DNA from: Hallerella sp963652365
GTDB lineage: Bacteria > Fibrobacterota > Fibrobacteria > Fibrobacterales > Fibrobacteraceae
NCBI GenBank assembly: GCA_963652365.1
Contig: CAVJTH010000041.1
Location: 1 to 18,137 of the forward strand
Length of the DNA stretch: 18,137 nucleotides
Direction of reading: 5' to 3'
Part shown: positions 1-8,397 of the stretch, one piece after another
How positions within the stretch are numbered: the stretch's first letter is position 1
How the letters are laid out: every line of letters starts with the position of its first letter
Program-made: the position numbers and the translations under genes
Notes under the pieces: generated by a model
What the model was told of the DNA's origin: nothing
The model's database searches: none
The model's input: the letters and a program-made list of their open reading frames with translations, nothing else

Positions 1-2
1 GA

Positions 3-134
3 CAGGATAAAGATGAATCTTGGAGGGATGAGCCCGGACAACTACAGGAAAAGTCTAAATTTGCTCTAGGTCAAACCGTCCAAAAAATTGTCCGCACACC
101 CAGATTATCTTGTTTTTTCCAACATTTACGATAA
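3..134 (+). pseudogene. Upstream in-frame piece of the broken first gene, 5' end outside window
   Basis: This reading frame is open from the window edge and ends at TAA 132-134. Its first ~27 codons read like real protein (acidic/polar, RDEPGQLQEKSKFALGQTVQ), whereas the codons after the A6 run at 82-87 (RTPRLSCFFQ) look like out-of-frame translation. Removing one A from that run joins the piece smoothly to the frame of the 88-978 ORF, giving GQTVQKLSAHPDYLVFSN across the junction. I therefore read it as the same gene as 88-978, interrupted by a one-base insertion. Alternatively it is the true 3' end of a separate upstream gene overlapping the next one. No identifiable domain is visible in so short a piece. 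Confidence 0.5.
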
Positions 135-978
135 ACAGCGTATCATTCCAAAATTATACCGTATAGAGGGAGGCGCTTTATATGCAGAACAGGGCAGTCG
201 CTTAAAGAATTCGGAATGCGCTATCCAAGATTGGATTGAAACTTTGGATGAAAGTGATGTCTGTGATGATAAAGCTTGGGGAAAAGTCGTTCAGTTACTG
301 GAAGTCGCGGAAAAACATAACTTGCCGTTCAAATCGTTCAATGCCGTATCGGCTTCGGTTTCATCGCCAATGTTGGTCACAAAATTGCTTCTCAGAGTGT
401 TTTGCGAAGGTAAAATAGAAGAATTGTCTTCGGCAATTTTTAAAATGGAGGAAGAATATGCAATGGCGATTCATTGGACTAGACCAAAAATTTTTGGGAA
501 TGAAATTTTCGCTGTGGGAAAAAATTATCCTGAATATGCTTGGACGTCATTTGTTTCAAAGTTCTTTGAAGCCGTTTCGGAGCTTTTGACATCTTCTTTG
601 GATTCTAAAATAGGAGAACTGATGCTAAAATTTCTTAATGGGAATTTGCAAAACGTGAATCCGGATCAATTGTCAAACGCGGAAATAAATAGTTATCGAG
701 CTAAAGCTGTGGGAATGAATGCAAATGGAAATAATTCGGATTTGCCAAAAACGGTCTTAAATCTAAAGAAATGTTATTACGCAAGGCAACAGGGAATGTT
801 GCCATATCAAAAAACGATGATAGATTCTCCATTGTATGTGTATGAATACACACAGGGAATCAATGAAACGCTGTGGAATGCAGACCCCGATTCGATGAAA
901 CGCCGCAGGATTATCTGCTTTTATCAACGATACTTCAAATTTGTCTATTATGAAATTTTAACAAAAATGCTCCAGTAA
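88..978 (+). CDS. C-terminal part of a large unidentified protein; candidate DruH-position partner of the helicase
   Basis: The ORF gives 296 residues but only if a TTG at 88 is used, which lacks a convincing ribosome site; the next in-frame ATG is about 95 codons in. Both points favour a continuation from the frame open at 3-134 across a frameshift at 82-87. The product is soluble and mostly helical. I see no catalytic motif. It has a Tyr/Arg-rich C-terminal end (RRRIICFYQRYFKFVYYEIL). It lies 12 bp before the DUF1998 helicase start, so the two are surely co-transcribed. In type III Druantia a large protein of unknown function, DruH, precedes DruE, and this gene occupies that place; the same position in enterobacteria is held by proteins named STY4851/YjiT. 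That assignment rests on context, not recognised residues. Whether a functional protein is made depends on the frameshift being real. Confidence 0.6.
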   Translation: MSAHPDYLVFSNIYDKQRIIPKLYRIEGGALYAEQGSRLKNSECAIQDWIETLDESDVCDDKAWGKVVQLLEVAEKHNLPFKSFNAVSASVSSPMLVTKLLLRVFCEGKIEELSSAIFKMEEEYAMAIHWTRPKIFGNEIFAVGKNYPEYAWTSFVSKFFEAVSELLTSSLDSKIGELMLKFLNGNLQNVNPDQLSNAEINSYRAKAVGMNANGNNSDLPKTVLNLKKCYYARQQGMLPYQKTMIDSPLYVYEYTQGINETLWNADPDSMKRRRIICFYQRYFKFVYYEILTKMLQ

Positions 979-990
979 AGGAATTTTTCG

Positions 991-3900
991 ATGAACTACC
1001 TTGAATTTTATAAAGAGGCGAAACGCCGTTTGACGGATGGCTTGGTTTCTGTGTGGGCGTCAGGCCGTGCAACGGAGCAAGAAAGTTTGCGTGAATTGCT
1101 GGACGAAAAAGAGCCTCTCGTTGCAGAACCGATTTTTCAGACGATTTTTCCCTGGAAGGCGTCCGAGAAAACGTTTGAAGAACATATCGGTAAAACTTTT
1201 GGCCTTGATAAGGATTTTGTGGAGGCCCTTTCCAATATCCAAGGAGAGTTCTGTTTTCCAAAGGATCGAAAGCCTTATCGGCATCAGTCCGAAAGCTGGA
1301 AAAAAATGCTTGTCGATAAAAAGACGATTGTTGTCACATCGGGAACGGGTTCCGGAAAGACGGAATGCTTTATCATTCCTGTTCTCCAGGATTTGTATCG
1401 GGAACGTTGTAAGAAAGATTTTAGTGAAGGCGTCCTGGCGATATTTCTTTATCCATTAAATGCGTTGATGAAAAACCAGAGAGAACGCATTCACCAGTGG
1501 AGCAAGGCGCTTCCCAAGCCAGTCCGCTATGCTATCTATAACGGGGAAATGTTGAAAAAGGGGAAAGTCCGCGGAGAAGAACCTCAGGTTATCACGCGCG
1601 ATGAAATGCGGAAAAATCCGCCCCAGATTCTGTTTACGAATCCGACGATGCTGAATTACATGTTGGTTCGTTCTAGCGATCAACCCATTCTCGAAAAGTC
1701 CCAGGGAAGATTGCGATGGATTTTACTCGATGAAGCGCATACCTATAGCGGCTCCTCGGCTGCCGAACTGGCTCTTCAGATTCGCCGGGTAATCGATGCG
1801 TTCGGTGTCTCTCTTGAACAAGTAAATTTTGCTGTAACTTCGGCGACGATAGGGGGTAAAGAAGCCGAAGAAAAGCTAAAGCGGGTTGTTTCGCAATTAA
1901 CAGGAAAAGAACTTTCTGATATTGCGGTAATTAATGGAGAAAGAATCATCCCGAAACTTGATGAAGTTTCGCTGAATGGACGCCTTGCAGAAATTAACCG
2001 GAAACACCAATGCCGTTTGACCGTTTCGTCTGTGGAAAAGTTGCGTAAAAAACTGAATGAAAGTTCTGCGATGTCTGCAACGGAAATTGGAAAAATAGCC
2101 GGGCTAAATTCAAATTCTTTAGAAAATCAGTTGGCTCTTATTGATGAACTTGGAAACAAAATTCCGTCGGAAAAGGATTTGGCTATTTTACCGACTCGCG
2201 CACATTTCTTCATCCGGGCGATTAATGGAATCTATTCTTGCGTGAATCCAAAATGCAGACCTCAAGGCGACAGACTGGGACTCGGAACTTTTACGACATA
2301 TCAAAGCGCAAAGTGTCCTCATTGTGGCGGCAACATGGTCGAAATTGCCGGTTGTTCTAATTGCGGGGAACTCTTAATTGTCGGGGAAAATCACACGACG
2401 GAAGGCTATCGTTTGCGAATGAATGAAATTGTTCTTGAAGAAAACCCGTTTGAAATGGATCTCGAAGATTTAAAAAACGAAGGGAATGAAGAGCTTTCTG
2501 TGCGGAGTAAAGGGTGGAGCCTGTTTGTTTGTGGAAATCCCGAGAGAAAAAATCCGATAGGCTTGACGCCTTCTTTTTACGAGTTTGAATCTTCCGAGAG
2601 AATTAAAAAAAAACAGAATCTTTCGGATTTATGTTTCCAGGAAGTTCTTGATGCAAAAGGACGAAACGTATGCCCGTGTTGTGGAGAGGCGGTAGCAGAT
2701 AAGCTAAAGTATTTACGGGCAAGTGCCGGTTTGCTGGGCAGATTTTTGGCGACTACCGTTTTGGACAATGCCGCTCCGATGGATAAGGAAAGTCGGTCGA
2801 AAGATAAGGATATTCTCTATGAGGGAAGAAAGTTCATTACGTTTACAGATAGTCGGCAGGGAACGGCAAAATCGGCTTTGGGAATCAATCAGGACGTGGA
2901 AAGAAACTGGATTCGTTCCGCGATTTACCATGACTTGGCAATTCGGCGGCAGGAAAAAGCGATTCCGCAAGGATTGACAACTGGCGAACAGGCGGAATAC
3001 AATTTTTACAAATCGCAAACAACTTTACTCCCTTTTCAAAAACAGAGATTTGATGAGCTATCGGCAAAATTAAAGGGAAATCCGAATCCCCCGGCTGAAT
3101 CTGTGTCGTGGAATAAAATTAGACAGTCGTTGGAAAACGATGAAGATTTGGGACGTTTATATCGGCATATCCAACAGGCGCGGTCTAATAATTCGAATAC
3201 TGACGGAAACACAAATCCTTATTTGACTGCATTGTTTCTTGACCAGTTCGGCTGGATTCCTCGGCGGGGGAATACTTTAGAGTCATTGGGATTGGTCCAT
3301 TTTGTTTATCCGGTACTTTCAAAGGAAACGATTCCCGCTGGGATTGCGGCAGCCTTAAAATATGTAAATGTACAACCTACTTTTACAGATGACGATTGGC
3401 GTGATTTTTTAAAGATTTGTCTGGATTATCAAATTCGCGGGAATAAGCATTATGTGATTCCAAAGGAATCCGAAGCGTTTCTTGTTCAAAACCTTTACAC
3501 CAAAAACATTTATGATGATAGTTCGCCTTTAAATGATCCTAAGTATAAAAAATGGCCTCGGATTCGCATCGATAAAAACGGAACGGCTTTTCAACATCAA
3601 TCAAAATTGGTCTTGCTGTTGATTGCCGGTTTAAATTTGAACACAAATTTGACTGGTGGTGAATCAAATCTCGTCAATACGATTCTTCAAAAAGCCTGGG
3701 AAACCATTCGTGATAAGCTTCTCAAATCGACGGATTCTACAAACAAGGGGTATCGCCTTGATTTGTTGGATAAGGAACGGGTTAAGTTGCAGATCGTGGA
3801 AAAAGGATGGAAATGCCCTGTTGACAATGTTGTTGTCGATACGTTGTTTCGTGGCTATAGCCCACGAATGCGCGGCGTAATTTCAAAAGAAAATTTTGCC

Positions 3901-5946
3901 AGGTTTAAATCGGATGCGGAGCCGATGACTTTTCCCTATTTTCCCTATGCGGGAGGGTATGAGGTTTTAAGCGGCGGAACTAAAAATCTTATTTCTTATG
4001 AAACGGTTAGAGAATGGGTCGATGCGCATTGGAACGCACAAAAGAAAAAAGGTGTTTTTGACAGTTTGCATTATCGGATTTTGTATCGTCGACCGATATT
4101 TATGGCCGCGGAGCACTCGGCGCAACAGCAATCCAATGTCTTGGAACGATACGAAAAGGATTTCAATCAAGGACATCTGAATATCTTGTCGTGTTCCACA
4201 ACGATGGAAATGGGAGTGGATTTAAAAGGCATTTCTGCTGTTGTGATGAATTCGGTTCCGCCAAAGCCTGCGAACTATCAACAGCGGGTTGGGCGCGCAG
4301 GACGCCGTGGAGAAACCAAGGCTTTGGCTTTGACGTATTGTACGCCTAATCCGGTTGGTCTAAACGCTTTTCGAAATCCGAAATGGCCATTGGAACATAA
4401 AACCGAAGTCCCCGATGTAAAGTTAAGTAGTCCTCAAATTGTTCAGCGACATGTCAATGCCTATTTCTTGGAAAAATTTGTTCGGAATCGTGGCGGCATG
4501 GGTGTCAAGGATTCTATCGATGAGTTCTTTACGTTTCAGTTTGAAAGTTTTAAGCGTTATCTGCAAGAACCATCGCAAAAAACAGAACTGGATGGTCCTT
4601 ATCGAAAACTAGTGTGCAAATCTTGTCTGGAAACGCAAGGATTGGAAGAATCAATCAAAAAATGCCTTGGAATGCTAGATGAAATTAGGCAAGGTTATGC
4701 AGAGCGCTGTGAAGCCTTGGACGCTTCAAGAATTGATGCGCAAAATGTAGGAAACCGCTCTGCAATCAGGGCGATTGAAAATCGCATTAAAACTTTCAAA
4801 AATAATTTTGAGCTTGGATATTTGGCGGAAAATAATTTTTTACCGTCTGCAGGCATTCCAACAGGGCTTGTCGAGTTTAACAATGTGAATAAGGAAAACG
4901 GCAAGGATGTGGCGTATAGAAAATTGCCAACGCAACATCTCAGTAGGGCGATTACAATGTATGCGCCTGGAAAGCAGGTTGTGATAAATGAATGGTGTTA
5001 TCAATCAAGCGGCGTTGCATTGAAATCGAAATTTGATGAGGCAAAACGGGATATTATTCAGAATTGCGTTCAATGTGGTTATTCGCAGCTTGTGCTAGGT
5101 TCTCCTTTTGAAAAATGTCCAAAATGTGACGGGCGTATGGTTGGGTTAAAAGGGATGGGAAAGTCTTTTACTGAAGCTGTTGAGCCAGCCGGATTTTCAG
5201 TTGATTGGCTTGGCGGAAAAAAGCCGACGCGCGTTGTGAGAAACGATAATACCATGTGCTTGACACAGCCTCTTTTAATGCAGATGGATCCTTGGCCGGA
5301 AAAGGAAAGAGAAACTAAAATTTCCATGAGGACTTCTACGAAAAGTTCTGAAATCCTGTTTTATAATAGCGGTTCTAGTCAAACGGGATTCATGCTGTGT
5401 CCCTATTGCGGTCGCATGGAATCCGAATCGGAAGATGGCAGTGTCAGCGAGAAGTTTATCAATCACAAACATCTTCAAACAGGTGGACCATGTGAAGGGG
5501 CGGGAGACAATGGCGCAAGGATTCGGCGTCATGTGGCGCTTGTAGGGCGTTATCAAACGGATTTTGTGGAAGTCAAGTTTTATGATGAAAATGACCAGGA
5601 AGTTGAAGAACCAACAATCCTATACTCGCTCGGGGTTATTTTGAGTCGAAAGTTGACCGAGTTCTTGGGTGTTAATGAAGGAGAAATTGATTTCGGCTAC
5701 AATGGCTTGTACCATTCTGTCTTTATTTATGATACGGCGTTGGGAGGAGCTGGATATTCGCCGCTTTTGTGCGAATATAAGGATGTCGTGCTGGATTTGG
5801 CACGAGAGGCTTTGCATGAAAAATGCTGCAACAAGGCTTGTTCCCGTTGCTTGGTGGATCGGTCGTCCCAGTGGTATATCAATAATCTTGATCGTCAAAA
5901 GACGTTCGAATGGCTTGAAATGGAACATGAATCAAGGAGGGGGTAG
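991..5946 (+). CDS. Large SF2 DEAD/DEAH helicase with zinc ribbons and DUF1998-like C-terminus, DruE-like
   Basis: This 1651-residue protein starts at an ATG with AAAGGA nine bases upstream. Helicase motifs are complete: PYRHQ near residue 96, Walker A GTGSGKT 118-124, DEAH 247-250, SAT 284-286, motif V TTMEMGVD ending at 1077, and motif VI QQRVGRAGRR 1097-1106. The two RecA-like halves are separated by a very long insert carrying a Cys4 ribbon (C442, C445, C455, C458, with C417 and C422 nearby) and a CPCC at 561-564. Further Cys pairs lie at 1359/1362/1376/1379 and 1470/1473. The end matches DUF1998: DTALGGAG 1581-1588 and C1612, C1613, C1617, C1620. Known relatives include Druantia DruE, DISARM DrmA/DrmB, DpdJ and MrfA; the single-chain size fits DruE best. 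Likely role: ATP-driven DNA translocation in phage defence. Helicase identity is near certain; the Druantia label is an inference. Confidence 0.8.
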   Translation: MNYLEFYKEAKRRLTDGLVSVWASGRATEQESLRELLDEKEPLVAEPIFQTIFPWKASEKTFEEHIGKTFGLDKDFVEALSNIQGEFCFPKDRKPYRHQSESWKKMLVDKKTIVVTSGTGSGKTECFIIPVLQDLYRERCKKDFSEGVLAIFLYPLNALMKNQRERIHQWSKALPKPVRYAIYNGEMLKKGKVRGEEPQVITRDEMRKNPPQILFTNPTMLNYMLVRSSDQPILEKSQGRLRWILLDEAHTYSGSSAAELALQIRRVIDAFGVSLEQVNFAVTSATIGGKEAEEKLKRVVSQLTGKELSDIAVINGERIIPKLDEVSLNGRLAEINRKHQCRLTVSSVEKLRKKLNESSAMSATEIGKIAGLNSNSLENQLALIDELGNKIPSEKDLAILPTRAHFFIRAINGIYSCVNPKCRPQGDRLGLGTFTTYQSAKCPHCGGNMVEIAGCSNCGELLIVGENHTTEGYRLRMNEIVLEENPFEMDLEDLKNEGNEELSVRSKGWSLFVCGNPERKNPIGLTPSFYEFESSERIKKKQNLSDLCFQEVLDAKGRNVCPCCGEAVADKLKYLRASAGLLGRFLATTVLDNAAPMDKESRSKDKDILYEGRKFITFTDSRQGTAKSALGINQDVERNWIRSAIYHDLAIRRQEKAIPQGLTTGEQAEYNFYKSQTTLLPFQKQRFDELSAKLKGNPNPPAESVSWNKIRQSLENDEDLGRLYRHIQQARSNNSNTDGNTNPYLTALFLDQFGWIPRRGNTLESLGLVHFVYPVLSKETIPAGIAAALKYVNVQPTFTDDDWRDFLKICLDYQIRGNKHYVIPKESEAFLVQNLYTKNIYDDSSPLNDPKYKKWPRIRIDKNGTAFQHQSKLVLLLIAGLNLNTNLTGGESNLVNTILQKAWETIRDKLLKSTDSTNKGYRLDLLDKERVKLQIVEKGWKCPVDNVVVDTLFRGYSPRMRGVISKENFARFKSDAEPMTFPYFPYAGGYEVLSGGTKNLISYETVREWVDAHWNAQKKKGVFDSLHYRILYRRPIFMAAEHSAQQQSNVLERYEKDFNQGHLNILSCSTTMEMGVDLKGISAVVMNSVPPKPANYQQRVGRAGRRGETKALALTYCTPNPVGLNAFRNPKWPLEHKTEVPDVKLSSPQIVQRHVNAYFLEKFVRNRGGMGVKDSIDEFFTFQFESFKRYLQEPSQKTELDGPYRKLVCKSCLETQGLEESIKKCLGMLDEIRQGYAERCEALDASRIDAQNVGNRSAIRAIENRIKTFKNNFELGYLAENNFLPSAGIPTGLVEFNNVNKENGKDVAYRKLPTQHLSRAITMYAPGKQVVINEWCYQSSGVALKSKFDEAKRDIIQNCVQCGYSQLVLGSPFEKCPKCDGRMVGLKGMGKSFTEAVEPAGFSVDWLGGKKPTRVVRNDNTMCLTQPLLMQMDPWPEKERETKISMRTSTKSSEILFYNSGSSQTGFMLCPYCGRMESESEDGSVSEKFINHKHLQTGGPCEGAGDNGARIRRHVALVGRYQTDFVEVKFYDENDQEVEEPTILYSLGVILSRKLTEFLGVNEGEIDFGYNGLYHSVFIYDTALGGAGYSPLLCEYKDVVLDLAREALHEKCCNKACSRCLVDRSSQWYINNLDRQKTFEWLEMEHESRRG

Positions 5947-5969
5947 TGCTCAACTGTCAATAAATATCC

Positions 5970-6006
5970 TGTACTGCACAAAAAACAGGCTTTTTTATGC
6001 AGTACA
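5970..6006. repeat. 37-bp near-perfect palindrome upstream of the DUF4143 ATPase
   Basis: Arms TGTACTGCA (5970-5978) and TGCAGTACA (5998-6006) are perfect inverse complements. Inside them A6 (5980-5985) faces T6 (5991-5996), interrupted only by a C/A mismatch, around a CAGGC loop. It sits 23 bp after the helicase stop and 55 bp before the ATPase start. It lacks the GC-rich stem then free T-run of an ordinary terminator, so an operator, a processed RNA hairpin or a mobile palindromic repeat are all possible. Confidence 0.75.
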
Positions 6007-6030
6007 ATAAAATTATTGAATAAAAAGAGC

Positions 6031-6036
6031 TATATT
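6031..6036 (+). promoter_or_regulatory. Possible -10 element (TATATT) for the ATPase
   Basis: CTATATT lies 25 bp before the ATG at 6061 and matches the -10 form seen before the type ISP gene, the candidate small RNA and tRNA-Pro. No clear -35 is seen at 16-18 bp, which would lie just after the palindrome. This would put the palindrome in an operator position. Confidence 0.35.
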
Positions 6037-6060
6037 GAGGATGACAGAGAAAATAGTACC

Positions 6061-7296
6061 ATGAAAAATGCCATTTTGAACCAGCGAAAGGAACGGGACG
6101 ACCTTCTTGCCCGGTCATATGTACCCCGTCAAACCACTTATGATTTCGAAGAACTTCTCAAGAATCCGACAATCAAGCTGTTGACTGGACCGAGGCGCGT
6201 GGGGAAATCGACCCAGGCGTTGTTGATGTTGCGCGGCATGAATTTTGCCTACCTGAATTTCGATGATAACGAGTTGCAAAAAAACTGGAACGAAGGCCTT
6301 GCGGAAGAGCTCTTGGGGGAAGTCTATCCGAATTACGAATATCTTTTGCTCGATGAGGTGCAAAATATCAAGGGTTGGGATGTCTGGGTGGGCAAGCTGT
6401 ATCGCCGCGGAGTGAATCTGGTGATTACCGGTAGCAATGCGAACATGCTTTCGAGTGAAATGGCGACGGTGTTGACTGGGCGTTATCTTGAAATTCGCAT
6501 GTTGCCGTTTAGCCTTGCCGAAATATTTACGTTCAATAAGATTGATTTAACGGAAAAGGACCCGTTGAAAATAGAATCCGTGCAGAGCGACTTTCTGAAA
6601 AATGGCGGCTACCCGGAAACGATTTCTCAGCGAACGATAGCCTCGGCCTATTTGCAGACGCTTTTTGATTCCATTGTTTACAAGGATGTGGTCAGAAGGC
6701 ATAAGGTTCGAAAAGCGATGGACTTGAATAACGTGGCGATGTTCCTCCTCTCGAATTTTACGGGAACTTTCAGCTATAACAATGTGGCGGAAGATCTAGG
6801 GTTTTCAAGCGTCGGCTCGACGAAGAAGTTTATGGGCTATCTGCACGAACCGTTCCTTTTTTACTATCTAGACAGATACGACAACAAGTTGAAGCTCATG
6901 AAAAAGGCGCCGCGCAAAGTATATGTCGTGGATAATGGGTTTGTTACGGCAAGAGCGTTCAACCTCAGCGATAACCTTGGACGGCTACTGGAAAACCAGG
7001 TTTTTATCGAACTTTTGCATCGCGGATACAGTACCGAGAAAACTTTGTTCTATTACCGTTCCCGAAATGACAAGGAGACCGACTTTGTGCTTCGTGAAGG
7101 AAATCGCGTCAAGCGGCTTGTGCAGGTCTGCTACGATCTGTCGAAGAGCAAAACGGGAAAGCGGGAAGTCGATAGCCTTGTCGAATGCGCCGGGGAACTC
7201 GGCTGCAATGACCTCACCATCGTAACCTGGAACGAGGAACGCGTCATCGAAAAAGACGGCTATACGGTCAAGGTTGTGCCTGTGCGATTTTTTTGA
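6061..7296 (+). CDS. AAA_14/DUF4143-family P-loop ATPase
   Basis: This 411-residue protein belongs to the abundant bacterial/archaeal ATPases with an AAA_14 N-terminus and a DUF4143 C-terminus. Walker A is GPRRVGKST 43-51, Walker B LLLDEVQ with D98-E99, and the sensor-like TGSNANML begins at 123. The C-terminal third has the nuclease-like signature E339-T-D341-F-V followed by VQVCYDL, as in PD-(D/E)xK-fold domains of the family. The reading frame extends 15 codons upstream to a TTG at 6016, but the ATG at 6061 begins MKNAILNQRKERDDLL, the usual family start, so I prefer it. The ribosome site is weak. Cellular role of the family is not settled; it is often found in accessory DNA. The second copy at 8071-9326 is a divergent homologue. 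It is probably transcribed apart from the helicase because of the intervening palindrome. Confidence 0.9.
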   Translation: MKNAILNQRKERDDLLARSYVPRQTTYDFEELLKNPTIKLLTGPRRVGKSTQALLMLRGMNFAYLNFDDNELQKNWNEGLAEELLGEVYPNYEYLLLDEVQNIKGWDVWVGKLYRRGVNLVITGSNANMLSSEMATVLTGRYLEIRMLPFSLAEIFTFNKIDLTEKDPLKIESVQSDFLKNGGYPETISQRTIASAYLQTLFDSIVYKDVVRRHKVRKAMDLNNVAMFLLSNFTGTFSYNNVAEDLGFSSVGSTKKFMGYLHEPFLFYYLDRYDNKLKLMKKAPRKVYVVDNGFVTARAFNLSDNLGRLLENQVFIELLHRGYSTEKTLFYYRSRNDKETDFVLREGNRVKRLVQVCYDLSKSKTGKREVDSLVECAGELGCNDLTIVTWNEERVIEKDGYTVKVVPVRFF

Positions 7297-7299
7297 ATC

Positions 7300-7344
7300 C
7301 CGTTTCAAAAAGAATCTTGTCGTTCACACCCAAACGGCTTTTTT
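7300..7344 (+). terminator. Possible weak terminator after the ATPase
   Basis: CCGTTT (7300-7305) can pair with AAACGG (7332-7337), followed by CTTTTTT (7338-7344). The loop is 26 nt and the stem only six pairs, so this is marginal. The rest of the 7297-7466 gap is AT-rich; it holds a TATACT (7418-7423) that could be the -10 of the next gene, without a clear -35. Confidence 0.25.
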
Positions 7345-7466
7345 CCAGAGTAAAAAATTTTCGACAATGAAGAATTATCTGAAGAATAAAAACCCGTCTG
7401 GGAAAAATAGGGTAAAATATACTTCAACGGCCTTGAACGATCTTTTTACCTGTTGGGGATTGTAGA

Positions 7467-7916
7467 ATGAATCCATGTTGTCTGATTCTTTGTCTTTTGT
7501 GCTTGATGGGATGCTTCCATACGGAGGTTCACCAAGAGTGCTATGAACCTTTCTATTTGAATGAAACAAGCGTTGAAGTGTCTTTATTTTATGGGTCAAT
7601 TGGAGAATATTCCGAAAATCTCGAATCGATGACGATTCAATCCGGAGATACCCTTTATAGCGTTCCGGGCAAGGATTTTCCCTTTCTGCATGAAGGAGGA
7701 TTGCTGTATGATGTTCGATTGGTATTTGATACAAATCCAAGAAAGTGCCTGACTTATACCGGAGACGATTATCGTCAACATGATATTCGGGATTTTTCGT
7801 CATATGAAAATCTTGGTCCTTGCCAAGACTGTTTCATGAGAGGGCAGTCGATTCCTAAGGGGATGCTTTATCGGATTACTGACGACTTGCTGGAGCAGGC
7901 AATTCCATGTCGCTAG
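7467..7916 (+). CDS. Putative small lipoprotein, function unknown
   Basis: This 149-residue protein starts at an ATG preceded by GGGGAT about 7 bp upstream. Residues 1-15 are a short hydrophobic, Cys-rich signal (LILCLLCLMG) ending in the lipobox L13-M14-G15-C16, which predicts export, lipidation of C16 and anchoring to a membrane. The mature part is polar with further cysteines (one near residue 25, a CQDC pair near 119-122, and one next to the C-terminus), consistent with disulfides outside the cytoplasm. I do not recognise the family. It sits alone between two DUF4143-type ATPases, in the same direction as both. A functional link with them is possible but not shown. Confidence 0.7.
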   Translation: MNPCCLILCLLCLMGCFHTEVHQECYEPFYLNETSVEVSLFYGSIGEYSENLESMTIQSGDTLYSVPGKDFPFLHEGGLLYDVRLVFDTNPRKCLTYTGDDYRQHDIRDFSSYENLGPCQDCFMRGQSIPKGMLYRITDDLLEQAIPCR

Positions 7917-8043
7917 TTCTCGCCGTCAAGTAAATCCAGCCTTTGCGGAAAACCGGGATTTTGGCAACCTTGGCGAATGATTCCTGGGCAAGGCTTGGAT
8001 TTGACCGATTGGTCTTTTTATCGTTCATAGTCGATAAAATTTG

Positions 8044-8065
8044 CTCCTTTTGCGGTGAAAAGGAG
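8044..8065 (+). promoter_or_regulatory. Perfect hairpin that hides the ribosome binding site of the second ATPase
   Basis: CTCCTTTT (8044-8051), loop GCGGTG, then AAAAGGAG (8058-8065): eight perfect pairs. The right arm is the Shine-Dalgarno of the ATG at 8071, five bases away. If transcribed, the leader would fold and block initiation, so translation may depend on a trans factor, a leader event or temperature. A further TATCG/CGATA inverted repeat lies just upstream at about 8020-8036. Confidence 0.6.
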
Positions 8066-8070
8066 TGACG

Positions 8071-8397
8071 ATGAACAAGGACGCGATTAAAGAGCTGATT
8101 GGCGAATACCAAGGCTACGCAAGGAACGTTCGGCTGGTGGAGCGAAACTTGAGTCTCGAGGCCAACGGCAATTACGTCTTTGTGGGGCTTCGGCATGCGG
8201 GGAAGTCCTATAGGATGTTCCAGGTCTTGCAACGTCTGATTGCACAAGGTCACAAGCTGGAAGAAATGCTCTACTTTAACCTTGAGAATGACCGTCTTGA
8301 CAACGTTCAATTGGGCGACCTGGACCTCATCAAGACCTGTTTCGAGGAACTTTACGATGATAGGCCTATTTCTTTTTGGATGAGATTCAGATTGTGA
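8071..8397 (+). pseudogene. N-terminal fragment of a second AAA_14/DUF4143-type ATPase (frameshifted)
   Basis: The ATG at 8071 is chosen over the GTG at 8065 because AGGAG (8061-8065) sits five bases before it. The 108 residues hold a P-loop, GLRHAGKSY at 39-47, and the typical YFNLEND stretch, then run out of frame after DDRPISF and stop at TGA 8395-8397. The Walker B segment FLDEIQ is found in the neighbouring frame immediately downstream. The break lies in a T5 run, 8373-8377; one more T restores a single 418-residue protein, close to the 411-residue length of the homologue at 6061-7296. It may be a decayed gene, a phase-variable switch or a sequencing slip. Confidence 0.85.

Noticed and set aside
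8001..8019. Terminator after the lipoprotein (GACC/GGTC then TTTTT)
   Set aside because: Only four base pairs; too weak to assert, although the U-run is good.
7876..8029. Minus-strand 50-codon ORF starting MNDKKTNRSNPSLAQESF
   Set aside because: It reads plausibly at first but overlaps the lipoprotein's 3' end in antisense, its nearest AAGGAG is about 15 bases from the ATG, and I know no family. It might be a remnant; not strong enough to call.
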